From: an uncultured Clostridia bacterium
Lineage (GTDB): Bacteria; Bacillota; Clostridia; Christensenellales; Aristaeellaceae
Length of the DNA: 64,000 nt
Assembly: GCA_934636105.1 (NCBI GenBank)
Contig: CAKTZR010000006.1
Location: 62,001 to 126,000 of the forward strand
Direction of reading: 5' to 3'
Below the pieces are notes generated by a model that was not told the origin of the DNA, did not search any database, and saw nothing but the letters and a program-made list of their open reading frames with translations. Below are positions 40,484 through 48,994 of the stretch, one piece after another; positions within the stretch are counted from its first letter, which is position 1; each line of letters starts with the position of its first letter. A program made the translations under genes and the position numbers.

Positions 40484-41176
40484 ATGGAATGCACGAGAAT
40501 GCGCGGCGGCGAGGAATGCGGGGCCTATCTGCGCGCCGTCAGGCCGCCCGCATTGATCGTCTTTGATCTGGATGGAACGATTGCCGACAGCCGCGAGCTG
40601 GCGCGGGAGAGCTATAAGCGCGTCTTTGCGCTGATGGGCTTCGGGCAGATTACCGACGAACTGGCGGATAGCTTCAACGGGCCGGACGCCGACGAGGTCT
40701 GCCGCGTGATGGGCATTGGGCCGGACAGGCGTGAGCTGTATGACGCGCTGGTGGATCAAAACGACGTGGAGCTGACGCGCACAATGGGACACATGTTTCC
40801 CGGCACCAGCCGCATGCTCGACAGCCTGTCGCCCCATGCGACGCTTGCCATCCTGACCAACGGCAGTCAGCGCTATTGTGAAGCCTGCATTGAAACGTTT
40901 GCGCTTTCGCCGTATATTGCACTGCACAGCGGCTTTGTCAGCGGCGTGACCAAGGCCCGGCGCATCCGCCAATGGCAGAACGAGTTGGGCGCGACGGTGG
41001 TGATCGTCGTCGGCGACCGGGCAACAGATATCCAGAATGCGCGCGCGGCGGGGGCCTATGCCGTCGCCGTGACCTATGGTATGGGCGGAAAAGAGGAGCT
41101 TTCCGGGGCGGACGCGCTGTGCGACAGTCCGCTGGAGGTTGCGGCCTGCTGCCTGCGGCTGATCGACGCGCAATGA
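40484..41176 (+). CDS. HAD family hydrolase (phosphoglycolate-phosphatase-like)
   Basis: A 230-residue HAD-IA hydrolase: motif I VFDLDGTIADSRE, motif II LAILTNGSQ, motif III lysine in TKARR, motif IV VVVGDRATDIQNARAAGAYAVAV. A helical cap lies between motifs I and II. Likely substrates are small phosphate esters such as phosphoglycolate or pyrophosphate (Gph/PpaX group); not decidable here. AAGGAGG at 40469-40475 sets ATG 40484. It lies opposite the Spo0E-like gene, and the 0A-like boxes fall in the shared region. No clear -10 is seen for this direction. Confidence 0.88.
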   Translation: MECTRMRGGEECGAYLRAVRPPALIVFDLDGTIADSRELARESYKRVFALMGFGQITDELADSFNGPDADEVCRVMGIGPDRRELYDALVDQNDVELTRTMGHMFPGTSRMLDSLSPHATLAILTNGSQRYCEACIETFALSPYIALHSGFVSGVTKARRIRQWQNELGATVVIVVGDRATDIQNARAAGAYAVAVTYGMGGKEELSGADALCDSPLEVAACCLRLIDAQ

Positions 41177-41251
41177 GCGGTTGCTTTTTTATCCGTCCCG
41201 CGGTACAATAAGAGACAGATTTTGCCCGGCCGGGCAGAGGAGGAAATCCCC

Positions 41252-41527
41252 ATGGAGAAGAAAAACAAGGCGGTTGTCACCGTCGTCGGCAACGATACCA
41301 TCGGCATTATTGCCCGCGTGAGCGCGGCGCTGGCGCGGCACGATACCAATATTCTGGATATTTCCCAAACGGTGCTCTCCGGCATGTTTAACATGATGAT
41401 GATTGTGGACGTTTCTTTGAGCGATTTCGACGCACTCTCCACGGAGCTGGCTGTGCTGGGAAACGAGCTGGGGCTTCAAATCCGCATTCAGCGCAGCGAA
41501 ATTTTCGACGCGATGCACCGCATTTGA
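41252..41527 (+). CDS. ACT domain protein (UPF0237)
   Basis: A 91-residue protein consisting of one or two ACT-like folds: VVTVVGNDTIGIIARVSAALARHDTNILDISQTVLSGMFNMMMIVDVS. ACT domains bind amino acids or other small ligands and regulate enzymes. The gene is 12 bases before the UPF0210 gene, a pairing conserved across many Firmicutes and archaea, so the ACT protein may regulate that enzyme. GAGGAGGAAA precedes the ATG; a longer in-frame start at 41222 lacks a ribosome site. Confidence 0.93.
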   Translation: MEKKNKAVVTVVGNDTIGIIARVSAALARHDTNILDISQTVLSGMFNMMMIVDVSLSDFDALSTELAVLGNELGLQIRIQRSEIFDAMHRI

Positions 41528-41539
41528 CGGAGGCGCGAG

Positions 41540-42895
41540 ATGATTAACACATCCGAAATTTTGCAGACGGTGCGGATGATTACCGAGGAAAAGCTTGATA
41601 TCCGCACGATCACGATGGGCATTTCGCTCTATGAATGCGTCCATCCGGATAAAAAGACGCTGTATCAAAACGTCTATGACCGCATCACCACGCAGGCGAA
41701 GGATTTGGTGAAGACGGGCGAAGCGCTGGAACGCGAATTTGGCATTCCGATTGTCAACAAGCGCATTTCCGTCACGCCCGCAAGCCTTGTGGCGGCGGCC
41801 TGCGGCGATCCCGTGGTCGTTGCGCGCGCGATGGATGCGGCGGCGAAGGAAACGGGCGTGAACTACATCGGCGGCTATACGGCGCTGGTGCAGAAGGGCA
41901 TGACGGCTTCCGACCGGGCGCTGATTGCGTCTCTGCCGGAAGCGCTTTCCACCACGGAACGCGTCTGCTCCTCGGTTAACGTGGCTTCCACCCGTGCGGG
42001 CATCGACATGGACGCGGTTCGCCTGTGCGGACAGGCGGTGAAGGATATCGCCGCCGCGACGGCCGATACGGATGCTTCCGGCTGCATGAAGCTGGTTGTC
42101 TTTGCCAACGCGGTGGAGGATAACCCCTTCATGGCGGGCGCGTTCCACGGGCCGGGCGAGGGCGACTGCTGCATCAACGTGGGTATTTCCGGCCCCGGCG
42201 TGGTCAAGCGCGCGCTGGAAACCGAAGCGAAGGGACAGCCGTTCGATGTGGTGGCCGAAACCATCAAGCGCACAGCGTTTAAAATCACACGCGTGGGTCA
42301 GCTGATCGCCAAGGAGGCTTCCGCGCGGCTGAACGTGCCGTTCGGCATTGTCGATCTCTCGCTTGCGCCGACCCCGGCGATGGGTGATTCCGTTGCGCAC
42401 ATTCTGGAAGAAATGGGCCTTGAGGTCTGCGGCTGCCACGGCACGACCGCGGCTCTGGCGCTGCTCAACGACGCGGTGAAGAAAGGCGGCGTGATGGCGT
42501 CGAGCCACGTCGGCGGCCTTTCCGGCGCGTTCATCCCGGTCAGCGAGGATATCGGCATGATTAACGCCGCCGCGCGCGGGGCGCTCAGCCTGGAAAAACT
42601 GGAAGCGATGACCTGCGTCTGCTCCGTCGGTCTGGATATGATCGCCGTGCCGGGCGATACGCCCGCTTCGACCATCGCGGCCATCATCGCGGATGAAGCG
42701 GCCATCGGCATGGTTAACAGCAAGACGACCGCCGTGCGCATCATTCCCGCGCCGGGCAAGACGGTCGGCGACGAGGTGGAATTCGGCGGCCTGTTCGGGC
42801 GCGCGCCCATCATGCGCGTCAGCCCGTATTCGGCGGAAGCCTTTATCGCGCGCGGCGGACGCATCCCCGCGCCGCTCCAGAGCTTGAAAAATTAA
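41540..42895 (+). CDS. PFL-like family protein (UPF0210/DUF711)
   Basis: A 451-residue protein of the UPF0210/DUF711 family, related in fold to pyruvate-formate-lyase-type glycyl radical enzymes but without an obvious radical glycine motif of the RVxG type. Characteristic segments are TIRMITEE-like start (VRMITEEKLDIRTITMGISLYEC), PGEGDCCINVGISGPGVVKRALE and IPAPGKTVGDEVEFGGLFGRAPIM. The enzymatic activity is not established. It is always found next to the ACT partner, as here with a 12-base gap. Confidence 0.93.
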   Translation: MINTSEILQTVRMITEEKLDIRTITMGISLYECVHPDKKTLYQNVYDRITTQAKDLVKTGEALEREFGIPIVNKRISVTPASLVAAACGDPVVVARAMDAAAKETGVNYIGGYTALVQKGMTASDRALIASLPEALSTTERVCSSVNVASTRAGIDMDAVRLCGQAVKDIAAATADTDASGCMKLVVFANAVEDNPFMAGAFHGPGEGDCCINVGISGPGVVKRALETEAKGQPFDVVAETIKRTAFKITRVGQLIAKEASARLNVPFGIVDLSLAPTPAMGDSVAHILEEMGLEVCGCHGTTAALALLNDAVKKGGVMASSHVGGLSGAFIPVSEDIGMINAAARGALSLEKLEAMTCVCSVGLDMIAVPGDTPASTIAAIIADEAAIGMVNSKTTAVRIIPAPGKTVGDEVEFGGLFGRAPIMRVSPYSAEAFIARGGRIPAPLQSLKN

Positions 42896-42952
42896 ACGAT
42901 TTCGCCTGGCTTTGCTGACGAATGCTTTGCCCTTTAATTGGCAGAACGAAGT

Positions 42953-42992
42953 CTCCCTCTTAAGAGGTGTCGTGTGAAGCGAGACGGAAGGA
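42953..42992 (+). repeat. Degenerate interspersed hairpin repeat, copy F
   Basis: CTCCCTCTTAAGAGG, then GTGTCG-loop-CGAGAC and GGAAGG. The first hairpin is shortened and the second has imperfect arms, but the order and end match copies C and E. It sits about 22 bases before the pepF start. Confidence 0.5.
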
Positions 42993-43014
42993 AAAAAGAA
43001 AGGGTGTTTCAAAT

Positions 43015-44823
43015 ATGGAAAAGCAGCTGACCCGAGAGACGGTAGACCCGCGTTATACGTGGGATTTGACCCGCATTTATGCCAGCGACGAAGCATGGGA
43101 GGAAGCCTTTGCCTCCGTCAAGGCGCAGGCCGAGGCATTTGCCAAGCGCGCAGGCACGCTGAATCAGGGACGCGGCGCGGTGCTGGATGCGCTCTCCGCA
43201 ATGATGCGGATGGACGAGGAGTTTTCCGCGCTGTATGATTATTCGATGATGAAGACCAACGAGGACAGCACCAACGCGAAGTATCAGGCGATGAACGACC
43301 GCGCGGGCACGCTGGCCGGCGTTGTGGCGGCGGCCTGTTCGTTCATGGAGCCGGAACTGCTGGCCCTGCCGGAAGGCGAGGTCGAAGCGATGATGGCCGA
43401 CCCGGCTTTCGCGGATTATGACCGCTATCTTTCCGGCGCGCTGCGCATGAAGGCGCACACGCTGACCGCCAGCGAGGAAAAGCTGATGGCGATGGCGAGC
43501 GACGCATGCAGCGCGGCTTCCAGTGCGTATGAGATGCTGGCTTATGCCGACATGGATCTGGGCAAGACCCGCGGCCAGAACGGCGAAAAGGTGCAGCTCA
43601 CCGACGCGCGCCTGCTCTCCCTGCTGGCCAGCAAGGATCGCGCCGTGCGTAAGGCGGCCTATACCAACATCATGAATGGCTACAACAAGTTCGGCAACAC
43701 GATTGCCGCGACTTATGCCGGACAGGTCAAGGCCGATATCTTCAACAGCCGTGCGCATCATTTCGACAGCAGCCGTCAGGCTGCGATGTACCCGGATGAG
43801 ATCGACGAGAAGGTTTATGACAGCCTGATTGAAGCCGTACACGGCGGCATCGGGACGCTGAACGAGTACCTTTCCATCAAGAAAGAGCAGCTCGGCGTGC
43901 CGGTTCTGCACCTGTACGACCTCTACGCGCAGGAGGAGAACGGCTTTGACATTTCGCTGGATATCGAAGACGCGTTCAAGGTGTTCCTCGAAGCGGTGAA
44001 GCCGCTGGGCGAGGACTATGTGAAAGACGCGAGCCGCGCGCTTCCGGAGCGCTGGATCGACGTATATGAGACGAAGAACAAGCGTTCCGGCGCTTATAGC
44101 TGCGGCAGCGCGTACCGCACCACGCCGTATGTGCTCCTGAACCACAAGAACACATATGACGGCCTGTCCACCCTGTGCCACGAGATGGGTCACGCGATGC
44201 ACAGCTTCTATTCCAACAAGAACCAGCCGTTTGCCAAGGCGAATTACACGATTTTTGTCGCCGAGGTGGCTTCCACCTGCAACGAGATTCTGCTTTCCGA
44301 ATATCTGCGTGAAAAATACGCGGACAATAAAAAGGCGCAGATTGCGCTCATCGGTTCGCTGCTCCAGCATTTCCGCACGACGGTGTTCCGTCAGACGATG
44401 TTTGCGGAGTTTGAGTACAAGGCGCACTGCATGGCGGAAAACGGCGAGAGCCTGACCCGCGACAGCCTGTGCGCGATGTATTACGACCTCAACAAGCTCT
44501 ATTACGGCGGCGCGTGCAAGGTCGATAAGGAAGTGGCCTACGAGTGGATGCGCATTCCGCACTTCTATAACTCGTTCTATGTCTATAAGTACGCGACGAG
44601 CTTCTGCGCGGCAGTAGCGCTTTCCCGCGGCATTTTGAGCGGCGACAAGGAGAAACTGGCGGCATATCGCCGTTTCCTGACGCTGGGCGGCAGCATGGCT
44701 CCGATTGAGGAGCTGAAGGTTGCGGGCGTCGATATGTCCACGCCGCAGCCGGTCTGCGACGCGCTGGATTATTTCGCCGAGCTGATTATGCAGTATCAGA
44801 ACCTGTTGAGCGAAGAAGGCTGA
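43015..44823 (+). CDS. pepF: Oligoendopeptidase F
   Basis: A 602-residue M3B zinc metallopeptidase that cuts oligopeptides of about 7-17 residues in the cytoplasm. The zinc motif HEMGHAMHSF is near residue 390, with the third ligand glutamate in FVAEVASTCNEILLSEYL about 28 residues later. The N-terminal lid (DPRYTWDLTRIYASDEAWEEAF) is standard for the family. Length is as expected. ATG 43015 is preceded by AAAGGG; the in-frame extension to 42967 runs through the repeat. Confidence 0.94.
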   Translation: MEKQLTRETVDPRYTWDLTRIYASDEAWEEAFASVKAQAEAFAKRAGTLNQGRGAVLDALSAMMRMDEEFSALYDYSMMKTNEDSTNAKYQAMNDRAGTLAGVVAAACSFMEPELLALPEGEVEAMMADPAFADYDRYLSGALRMKAHTLTASEEKLMAMASDACSAASSAYEMLAYADMDLGKTRGQNGEKVQLTDARLLSLLASKDRAVRKAAYTNIMNGYNKFGNTIAATYAGQVKADIFNSRAHHFDSSRQAAMYPDEIDEKVYDSLIEAVHGGIGTLNEYLSIKKEQLGVPVLHLYDLYAQEENGFDISLDIEDAFKVFLEAVKPLGEDYVKDASRALPERWIDVYETKNKRSGAYSCGSAYRTTPYVLLNHKNTYDGLSTLCHEMGHAMHSFYSNKNQPFAKANYTIFVAEVASTCNEILLSEYLREKYADNKKAQIALIGSLLQHFRTTVFRQTMFAEFEYKAHCMAENGESLTRDSLCAMYYDLNKLYYGGACKVDKEVAYEWMRIPHFYNSFYVYKYATSFCAAVALSRGILSGDKEKLAAYRRFLTLGGSMAPIEELKVAGVDMSTPQPVCDALDYFAELIMQYQNLLSEEG

Positions 44824-44825
44824 AC

Positions 44826-45167
44826 ATGAGCGAAATCATGCAGGGTTACGACCTGAAAGCCGCCGTCAGTCAGATTGGCCGGGCGATTGGCAAAGCGGCC
44901 AAGGCTGCGCCCGATGCGGCGGCGGCCTTTGCGCGGCGCGCCATCGAAGCGGACATGCGCTATATGCACGAAACCGGTGTGCTGGATGACGACGGGCTGA
45001 TGGGCGACGGCGAATACGACGAGGACGACGCGTTTGAAGCGCTGTTCACCGAGTTGACCGACGGGGTGACGGATGAAGACGAAATCGGGCGGATTGCGCA
45101 GATGCTGGACGCTTATATGGGCGCACAGCAGGATTTTATGGAAGCAAACGGCCTGATGGACGATTGA
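44826..45167 (+). CDS. Small acidic helical protein of unknown function
   Basis: A 113-residue protein. The first 50 residues are alanine-rich and likely helical (VSQIGRAIGKAAKAAPDAAAAFARRAIEADMRYM); the rest is very acidic (DDDGLMGDGEYDEDDAFEALF, TDGVTDEDEIGRIAQML). No signal peptide, membrane segment or known motif is seen. It begins two bases after the pepF stop with AAGG upstream, so it is co-transcribed with pepF and the next membrane protein. I do not recognise a family. Confidence 0.65.
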   Translation: MSEIMQGYDLKAAVSQIGRAIGKAAKAAPDAAAAFARRAIEADMRYMHETGVLDDDGLMGDGEYDEDDAFEALFTELTDGVTDEDEIGRIAQMLDAYMGAQQDFMEANGLMDD

Positions 45168-45183
45168 CAGGGGGATACGGACG

Positions 45184-46005
45184 ATGATGGAAGAAATTCG
45201 CGCGCAGCAGGTGAACCGGGCGCGTCCGATGACGGGCAAGGGCTTTGTGCTGGGCGTGGCTTCCGTCGTGTTTCGGCTCGCGCTGGCGCAGATTCTTTGC
45301 AATTTGATGATTGCGGCGACGGGCGTGGGGCTGCTCAACGTGCTGTTTTACCTCTACGCGGTGGTGACGCTGGTGCTGTTCATGCGGCGCACGGTTGCTT
45401 CCAGCGCGTACACACTCAAGCAGGAAACCCTGGTGCTGGAACGAAAATTGGGCGACAGCACGACCAGCGTGGTCGAAATTCCGCTCAGCCACATTCTTGC
45501 CGTTCGTCCGGTTTGTGCGGGCGAACGGCTGCATGTGTGCTATCGTCAGGTGACAGTCATCGACAACGAAGCTAAACCGACGGCGCGCATGAAAGCGGCG
45601 TGGCGCGCAAGCCTGGTTTCCGCCCGGCTGGCGCGGAAAATCGCGGGCCGGCACGTTCATGATGAAATCGGCTGGGTGATCGTATTTGATGAAGCGGATA
45701 CCCAGCGGCGCGCGTGCGTGTTCTGTCCGGATGACGCGATGTGCGGGGCGCTTCGCGAAGCGCTGGGCGAACGCTTTGGGCTGGACGACAGGCAGACGAG
45801 ACCGCCGGTGAAGACGCTCTATGCGCAGGCGCTGGAACGTGCGTTCCCGGAACTTTATGCCCATGTGGCGCCGCTGGTCAGCCGCCGGGAAGCGGAAATG
45901 GCGCGCGAGGTCATCCGGCAGCAGAAAGCCGCGCATGAAACGAAGAAGACGGACGAGGTTTCCGATAAAAAAACGTCGGCAAAACGCCGCAGGAGTCAGA
46001 AATGA
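45184..46005 (+). CDS. Unrecognised membrane protein
   Basis: A 273-residue protein with two or three hydrophobic segments near the N-end (about 20-63), then a domain of about 130 residues (about 75-205) with a beta-rich pattern like that of a bacterial PH-like domain (YTLKQETLVLERKLGDSTTSVVEIPLSHILAVRP, IGWVIVFDE), and a C-end that is charged and ends in a lysine/arginine-rich tail. Its function is unknown. AGGGGGAT is upstream. The stop overlaps the start of the HAD-Tmk fusion gene by four bases, so it lies in the same operon. Confidence 0.65.
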   Translation: MMEEIRAQQVNRARPMTGKGFVLGVASVVFRLALAQILCNLMIAATGVGLLNVLFYLYAVVTLVLFMRRTVASSAYTLKQETLVLERKLGDSTTSVVEIPLSHILAVRPVCAGERLHVCYRQVTVIDNEAKPTARMKAAWRASLVSARLARKIAGRHVHDEIGWVIVFDEADTQRRACVFCPDDAMCGALREALGERFGLDDRQTRPPVKTLYAQALERAFPELYAHVAPLVSRREAEMAREVIRQQKAAHETKKTDEVSDKKTSAKRRRSQK

Positions 46006-47282
46006 AGTATACGACGGTTCTTTTTGATCTGGATGGAACGCTGACCAAGTCGGAGGAGGGCATCACGAAAACCGCGATCTATGCGGCGGAAAAGATGGGC
46101 TTCACCGGCTTTACGCAGGAACAGTTCAAGGTGTTCATCGGCCCGCCGCTGTATGATTCCTTCCGTACGGTTGTCGGCATGACGGAGGAGCAGGCCAATC
46201 AGGCGATAGACTATTACCACGAACGGTTTGAGCGCGTCGGTTGGGCGGAGAACGAGGTCTATGCGGGCATTCCCGCGCTGCTGCGGAGTCTCAAAAAGAA
46301 CGGCGCGCGCGTGGCGATTGTCACGGCAAAGCCGCAGATTTTTGCCGAACGCATTGCGAAGAAATTCGGGTTTGCGCCGTATCTGGACGACGTAATCGGG
46401 CCGGGGCTGAATAACAAGGATTCCAGCAAAGCGGCACTCGTCCGCCGCGGCGTGGAAGCGTTCGGGGGCGAGGTCGTGATGGTTGGCGACCGCTGCTTTG
46501 ACATCGAAGGCGGCCAGGCAAACGGCGTGGATACCGTCGGCGTGTGCTATGGTTATGGCTCGGAGGAAGAACTGGTTTCCGCTAAAGCGACGCATATCGC
46601 GCACACGGTGGAGGAACTGGAAACCATTCTGCTCGGCGATGCGCCCAGAGCGCGCGGCGTGTTCATCTCGATGGAGGGCATGGACGGCTGCGGCAAGACG
46701 ACCCAGCGCGCCGCACTCACCGAACATTTGAAGCAGCTTGGCTGGCGCGTCACAACGACGCGGGAACCGGGCGGCGACGAGGTGGCTGAAAAAATCCGTC
46801 AGCTTGTGCTTGACCCGGCGAATAAAACCATGTGCGACGAGACGGAGGTCTATCTCTATGCCGCCAGCCGTGCGCAGAATGTCCGCGCGGTGGTGCGTCC
46901 GGCACTTGAGCGGGGCGACGCGGTGGTCTGCGATCGGTTTGTCGATTCCTCCGCGGCTTATCAGGGCGGCGGGCGGAAGCTGGGCGTTGAACGGGTGTCG
47001 GCGCTCAACGCGATGGCCGTCGGCGAGACTCTGCCGGATATCACCGTGTATCTGCGAATGCCGGCCGACGTGGCGCTTTCCCGTCGGCTCAGCGCGTCCA
47101 AGCCGGACAGGCTGGAGCAGGAGAAGGCCGATTTTTTCAGCCGCACGTATCAGGCGTATGAACAGCGTTTCGCGGGGCAGGAAAAGCGCGTGATGACCGT
47201 CAACGCCGCGCAGAGCATCGAGCAGGTGACGCAGGAGATGCTGGATCAGCTGGATGAGCGGCTGGATCGTTTGGAGGTTTGA
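46002..47282 (+). CDS. Fusion of a HAD phosphatase with thymidylate kinase
   Basis: One unbroken 426-residue frame encodes two enzymes. Residues 1 to about 210 are a HAD-IA hydrolase: motif I FDLDGTLTKSE, motif II IVTAKP, motif IV MVGDRCFDIEGGQANGVDTVGV. Residues about 215-426 are a full thymidylate kinase, which makes dTDP from dTMP and ATP: P-loop SMEGMDGCGKTTQ, VVCDRFVDSSAAYQG with the DR(F/Y) motif, and the LID motif with DRLEQE. There is no linker of note and no frameshift. The partner half could be a 5'-nucleotidase-like enzyme. The gene overlaps the membrane protein gene and is followed by mnmA after three bases. Confidence 0.9.
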   Translation: MKYTTVLFDLDGTLTKSEEGITKTAIYAAEKMGFTGFTQEQFKVFIGPPLYDSFRTVVGMTEEQANQAIDYYHERFERVGWAENEVYAGIPALLRSLKKNGARVAIVTAKPQIFAERIAKKFGFAPYLDDVIGPGLNNKDSSKAALVRRGVEAFGGEVVMVGDRCFDIEGGQANGVDTVGVCYGYGSEEELVSAKATHIAHTVEELETILLGDAPRARGVFISMEGMDGCGKTTQRAALTEHLKQLGWRVTTTREPGGDEVAEKIRQLVLDPANKTMCDETEVYLYAASRAQNVRAVVRPALERGDAVVCDRFVDSSAAYQGGGRKLGVERVSALNAMAVGETLPDITVYLRMPADVALSRRLSASKPDRLEQEKADFFSRTYQAYEQRFAGQEKRVMTVNAAQSIEQVTQEMLDQLDERLDRLEV

Positions 47283-47285
47283 GCC

Positions 47286-48380
47286 ATGGCAAGAATCGTG
47301 GTGGGCATGTCCGGCGGCGTGGATTCCTCCGTGGCGGCGCTGCTGCTCAAACGCGCCGGACATGAGGTCATCGGCGTATTCATGAAAAACTGGGAGGAAA
47401 AGGACGAAAACGGCGTCTGCACCAGCGAAACGGACTGGGCGGACGTGCGCAAGGTCTGTGAAAAGATCGATATTCCGTATTATTCCGTCAATTTCGTGAA
47501 GGAATATTACGACCGCGTGTTTTCGTATTTCCTCGATGAGTATCGCCGGGGGCGCACGCCGAACCCGGATGTGCTCTGCAATCGCGAAATCAAATTCAAG
47601 GCGTTTCTGGATTTTGCCATGAAGCTCGGCGCGGAAAAGCTGGCGACAGGGCATTTCTGCCAGCTCGGCGATGCGGCGAACGGGAAAAAGCAGCTGCTCC
47701 GAGGCGTGGATAACAACAAAGACCAGAGCTATTTTCTCTATATGCTTGGTCAGAACGCGCTGGAAAAGGCGATGTTCCCCGTCGGCCATCTGACCAAGGC
47801 GCAGGTGCGCGAAATTGCCGAGGAAGCCGGATTGGCCAACAGCAAAAAGAAGGACTCCACGGGCGTGTGCTTCATCGGCGAGCGGCATTTCAAGCCGTTT
47901 TTGCAGCAGTTTCTGCCTGCCCTGCCTGGCAACATGCGCACGCTGGAGGGGAAGGTCGTCGGCCGTCATGACGGGTTGATGTATTACACCCTCGGCCAGC
48001 GGCGTGGGCTGGGCATCGGCGGCGCGGGCAACGGCGAACGCTGGTTTGTGCTTGCCAAGGACATGGAGCATAACGAGCTGATCGTCACGCAGGGCGCGGA
48101 TCATCCGCTGCTGTACAGCAAAAATGCGATGGGCACGGACGCAACGTGGATTTCCGGCGAAGCGCCGGCAGATGAGTTTGACTGCACGTGTAAATACCGC
48201 TATCGTCAGCCGGATCAGGCGGTGCATGTCAGCGTGCGCGAAAACGGACAGGTGCTCGTGACCGCGCAGGAGCGCCAGCGTGCCGTCACGCCGGGGCAGA
48301 GCATGGTTTTTTATCAGGGCGAGGTCTGTCTGGGCGGCGCAATCTGCGATACGGTGCTGGACGCGGGGCAGGTGGGCTGA
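47286..48380 (+). CDS. mnmA: tRNA-specific 2-thiouridylase MnmA
   Basis: A 364-residue enzyme that forms 2-thiouridine at position 34 of tRNAs for Lys, Glu and Gln, using ATP and sulfur from a persulfide donor. The PP-loop is GMSGGVDSSVAALLL near residue 7; the catalytic cysteines are in NPDVLCNREIKF (DxxC) and STGVCFIGER. The C-terminal beta domain starts near residue 210. It is followed with a one-base overlap (TGATG) by the DUF5662 gene. No cysteine desulfurase is adjacent, so sulfur must come from elsewhere. Confidence 0.95.
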   Translation: MARIVVGMSGGVDSSVAALLLKRAGHEVIGVFMKNWEEKDENGVCTSETDWADVRKVCEKIDIPYYSVNFVKEYYDRVFSYFLDEYRRGRTPNPDVLCNREIKFKAFLDFAMKLGAEKLATGHFCQLGDAANGKKQLLRGVDNNKDQSYFLYMLGQNALEKAMFPVGHLTKAQVREIAEEAGLANSKKKDSTGVCFIGERHFKPFLQQFLPALPGNMRTLEGKVVGRHDGLMYYTLGQRRGLGIGGAGNGERWFVLAKDMEHNELIVTQGADHPLLYSKNAMGTDATWISGEAPADEFDCTCKYRYRQPDQAVHVSVRENGQVLVTAQERQRAVTPGQSMVFYQGEVCLGGAICDTVLDAGQVG

Positions 48381-48922
48381 TGAACGGTTTTCAAAAATTC
48401 TGGGGCCACATGAGTACCGTCACGCGCCATCGTCACAAGGTCATCGCGCATTGCGCCAAGGCGGGCATTCTCTGGCAGGGGCTTCGGCACGACTTGTCCA
48501 AATACAGCCCGACGGAGTTCTGGCAGGGCGTGAATTTTTTCGACGGCACGCATTCGCCGACGGAGGACGAGCGCCGCACGCTGGGCTATTCCCTCGCGTG
48601 GATGCACCACAAGGGGCGCAACCGCCACCATTGGGAATATTGGACGGATTACAGCGTCGAGGAAAAGCGCTATGTGCCCGTGCCGATGCCCAGACGGTAT
48701 ATGGCGGAGATGATCTGCGACCGGATTGCCGCCAGCAAGATTTATAACGGCGCAAAATATACCGACGCCAGTCCGCTGGAATATTTGCAGCGCGGCAAGA
48801 TGCACGATCATATGCACCCGGAAACTCACGCACTGCTGACGCGGTTCATGACCCAGCTGCGCGACGAGGGGGAGGACGCGATGTTTGCTTCGCTCCGCAA
48901 ATGGGTGAAAGAAGCGGAATGA
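48380..48922 (+). CDS. DUF5662 family protein
   Basis: A 180-residue protein rich in histidine and aromatic residues: RHRHKVIAHCAKAGILWQGLRHDLSKYSPTEFW, MHHKGRNRHHWEYW, and MAEMICDRIAASKIYNG. The paired histidines and aspartates (HDLS, HHKGRNRHHW, CD) look like metal-binding residues in an HD-like helical fold. The family is widespread in Firmicutes and phages and has no proven activity. It overlaps mnmA by one base and ends its operon. Confidence 0.82.
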   Translation: MNGFQKFWGHMSTVTRHRHKVIAHCAKAGILWQGLRHDLSKYSPTEFWQGVNFFDGTHSPTEDERRTLGYSLAWMHHKGRNRHHWEYWTDYSVEEKRYVPVPMPRRYMAEMICDRIAASKIYNGAKYTDASPLEYLQRGKMHDHMHPETHALLTRFMTQLRDEGEDAMFASLRKWVKEAE

Positions 48923-48947
48923 TGCGTCGAAACTTGAAATGAATAAC

Positions 48948-48990
48948 AAGACCTCTTTTTCCTTCATAGATTGAAGGGAAGGGAGGTCTT
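48948..48990 (+). promoter_or_regulatory. Hairpin that pairs over the ribosome site of the hydrolase gene
   Basis: AAGACCTC (48948-48955) pairs perfectly with GAGGTCTT (48983-48990), with an inner CCTTCA/TTGAAGG stem. The right arm contains most of the GGGAGG ribosome site (48981-48986), so it can block translation; it may also serve as a terminator of the mnmA unit, though few T follow. Confidence 0.6.
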
Positions 48991-48994
48991 TTGC

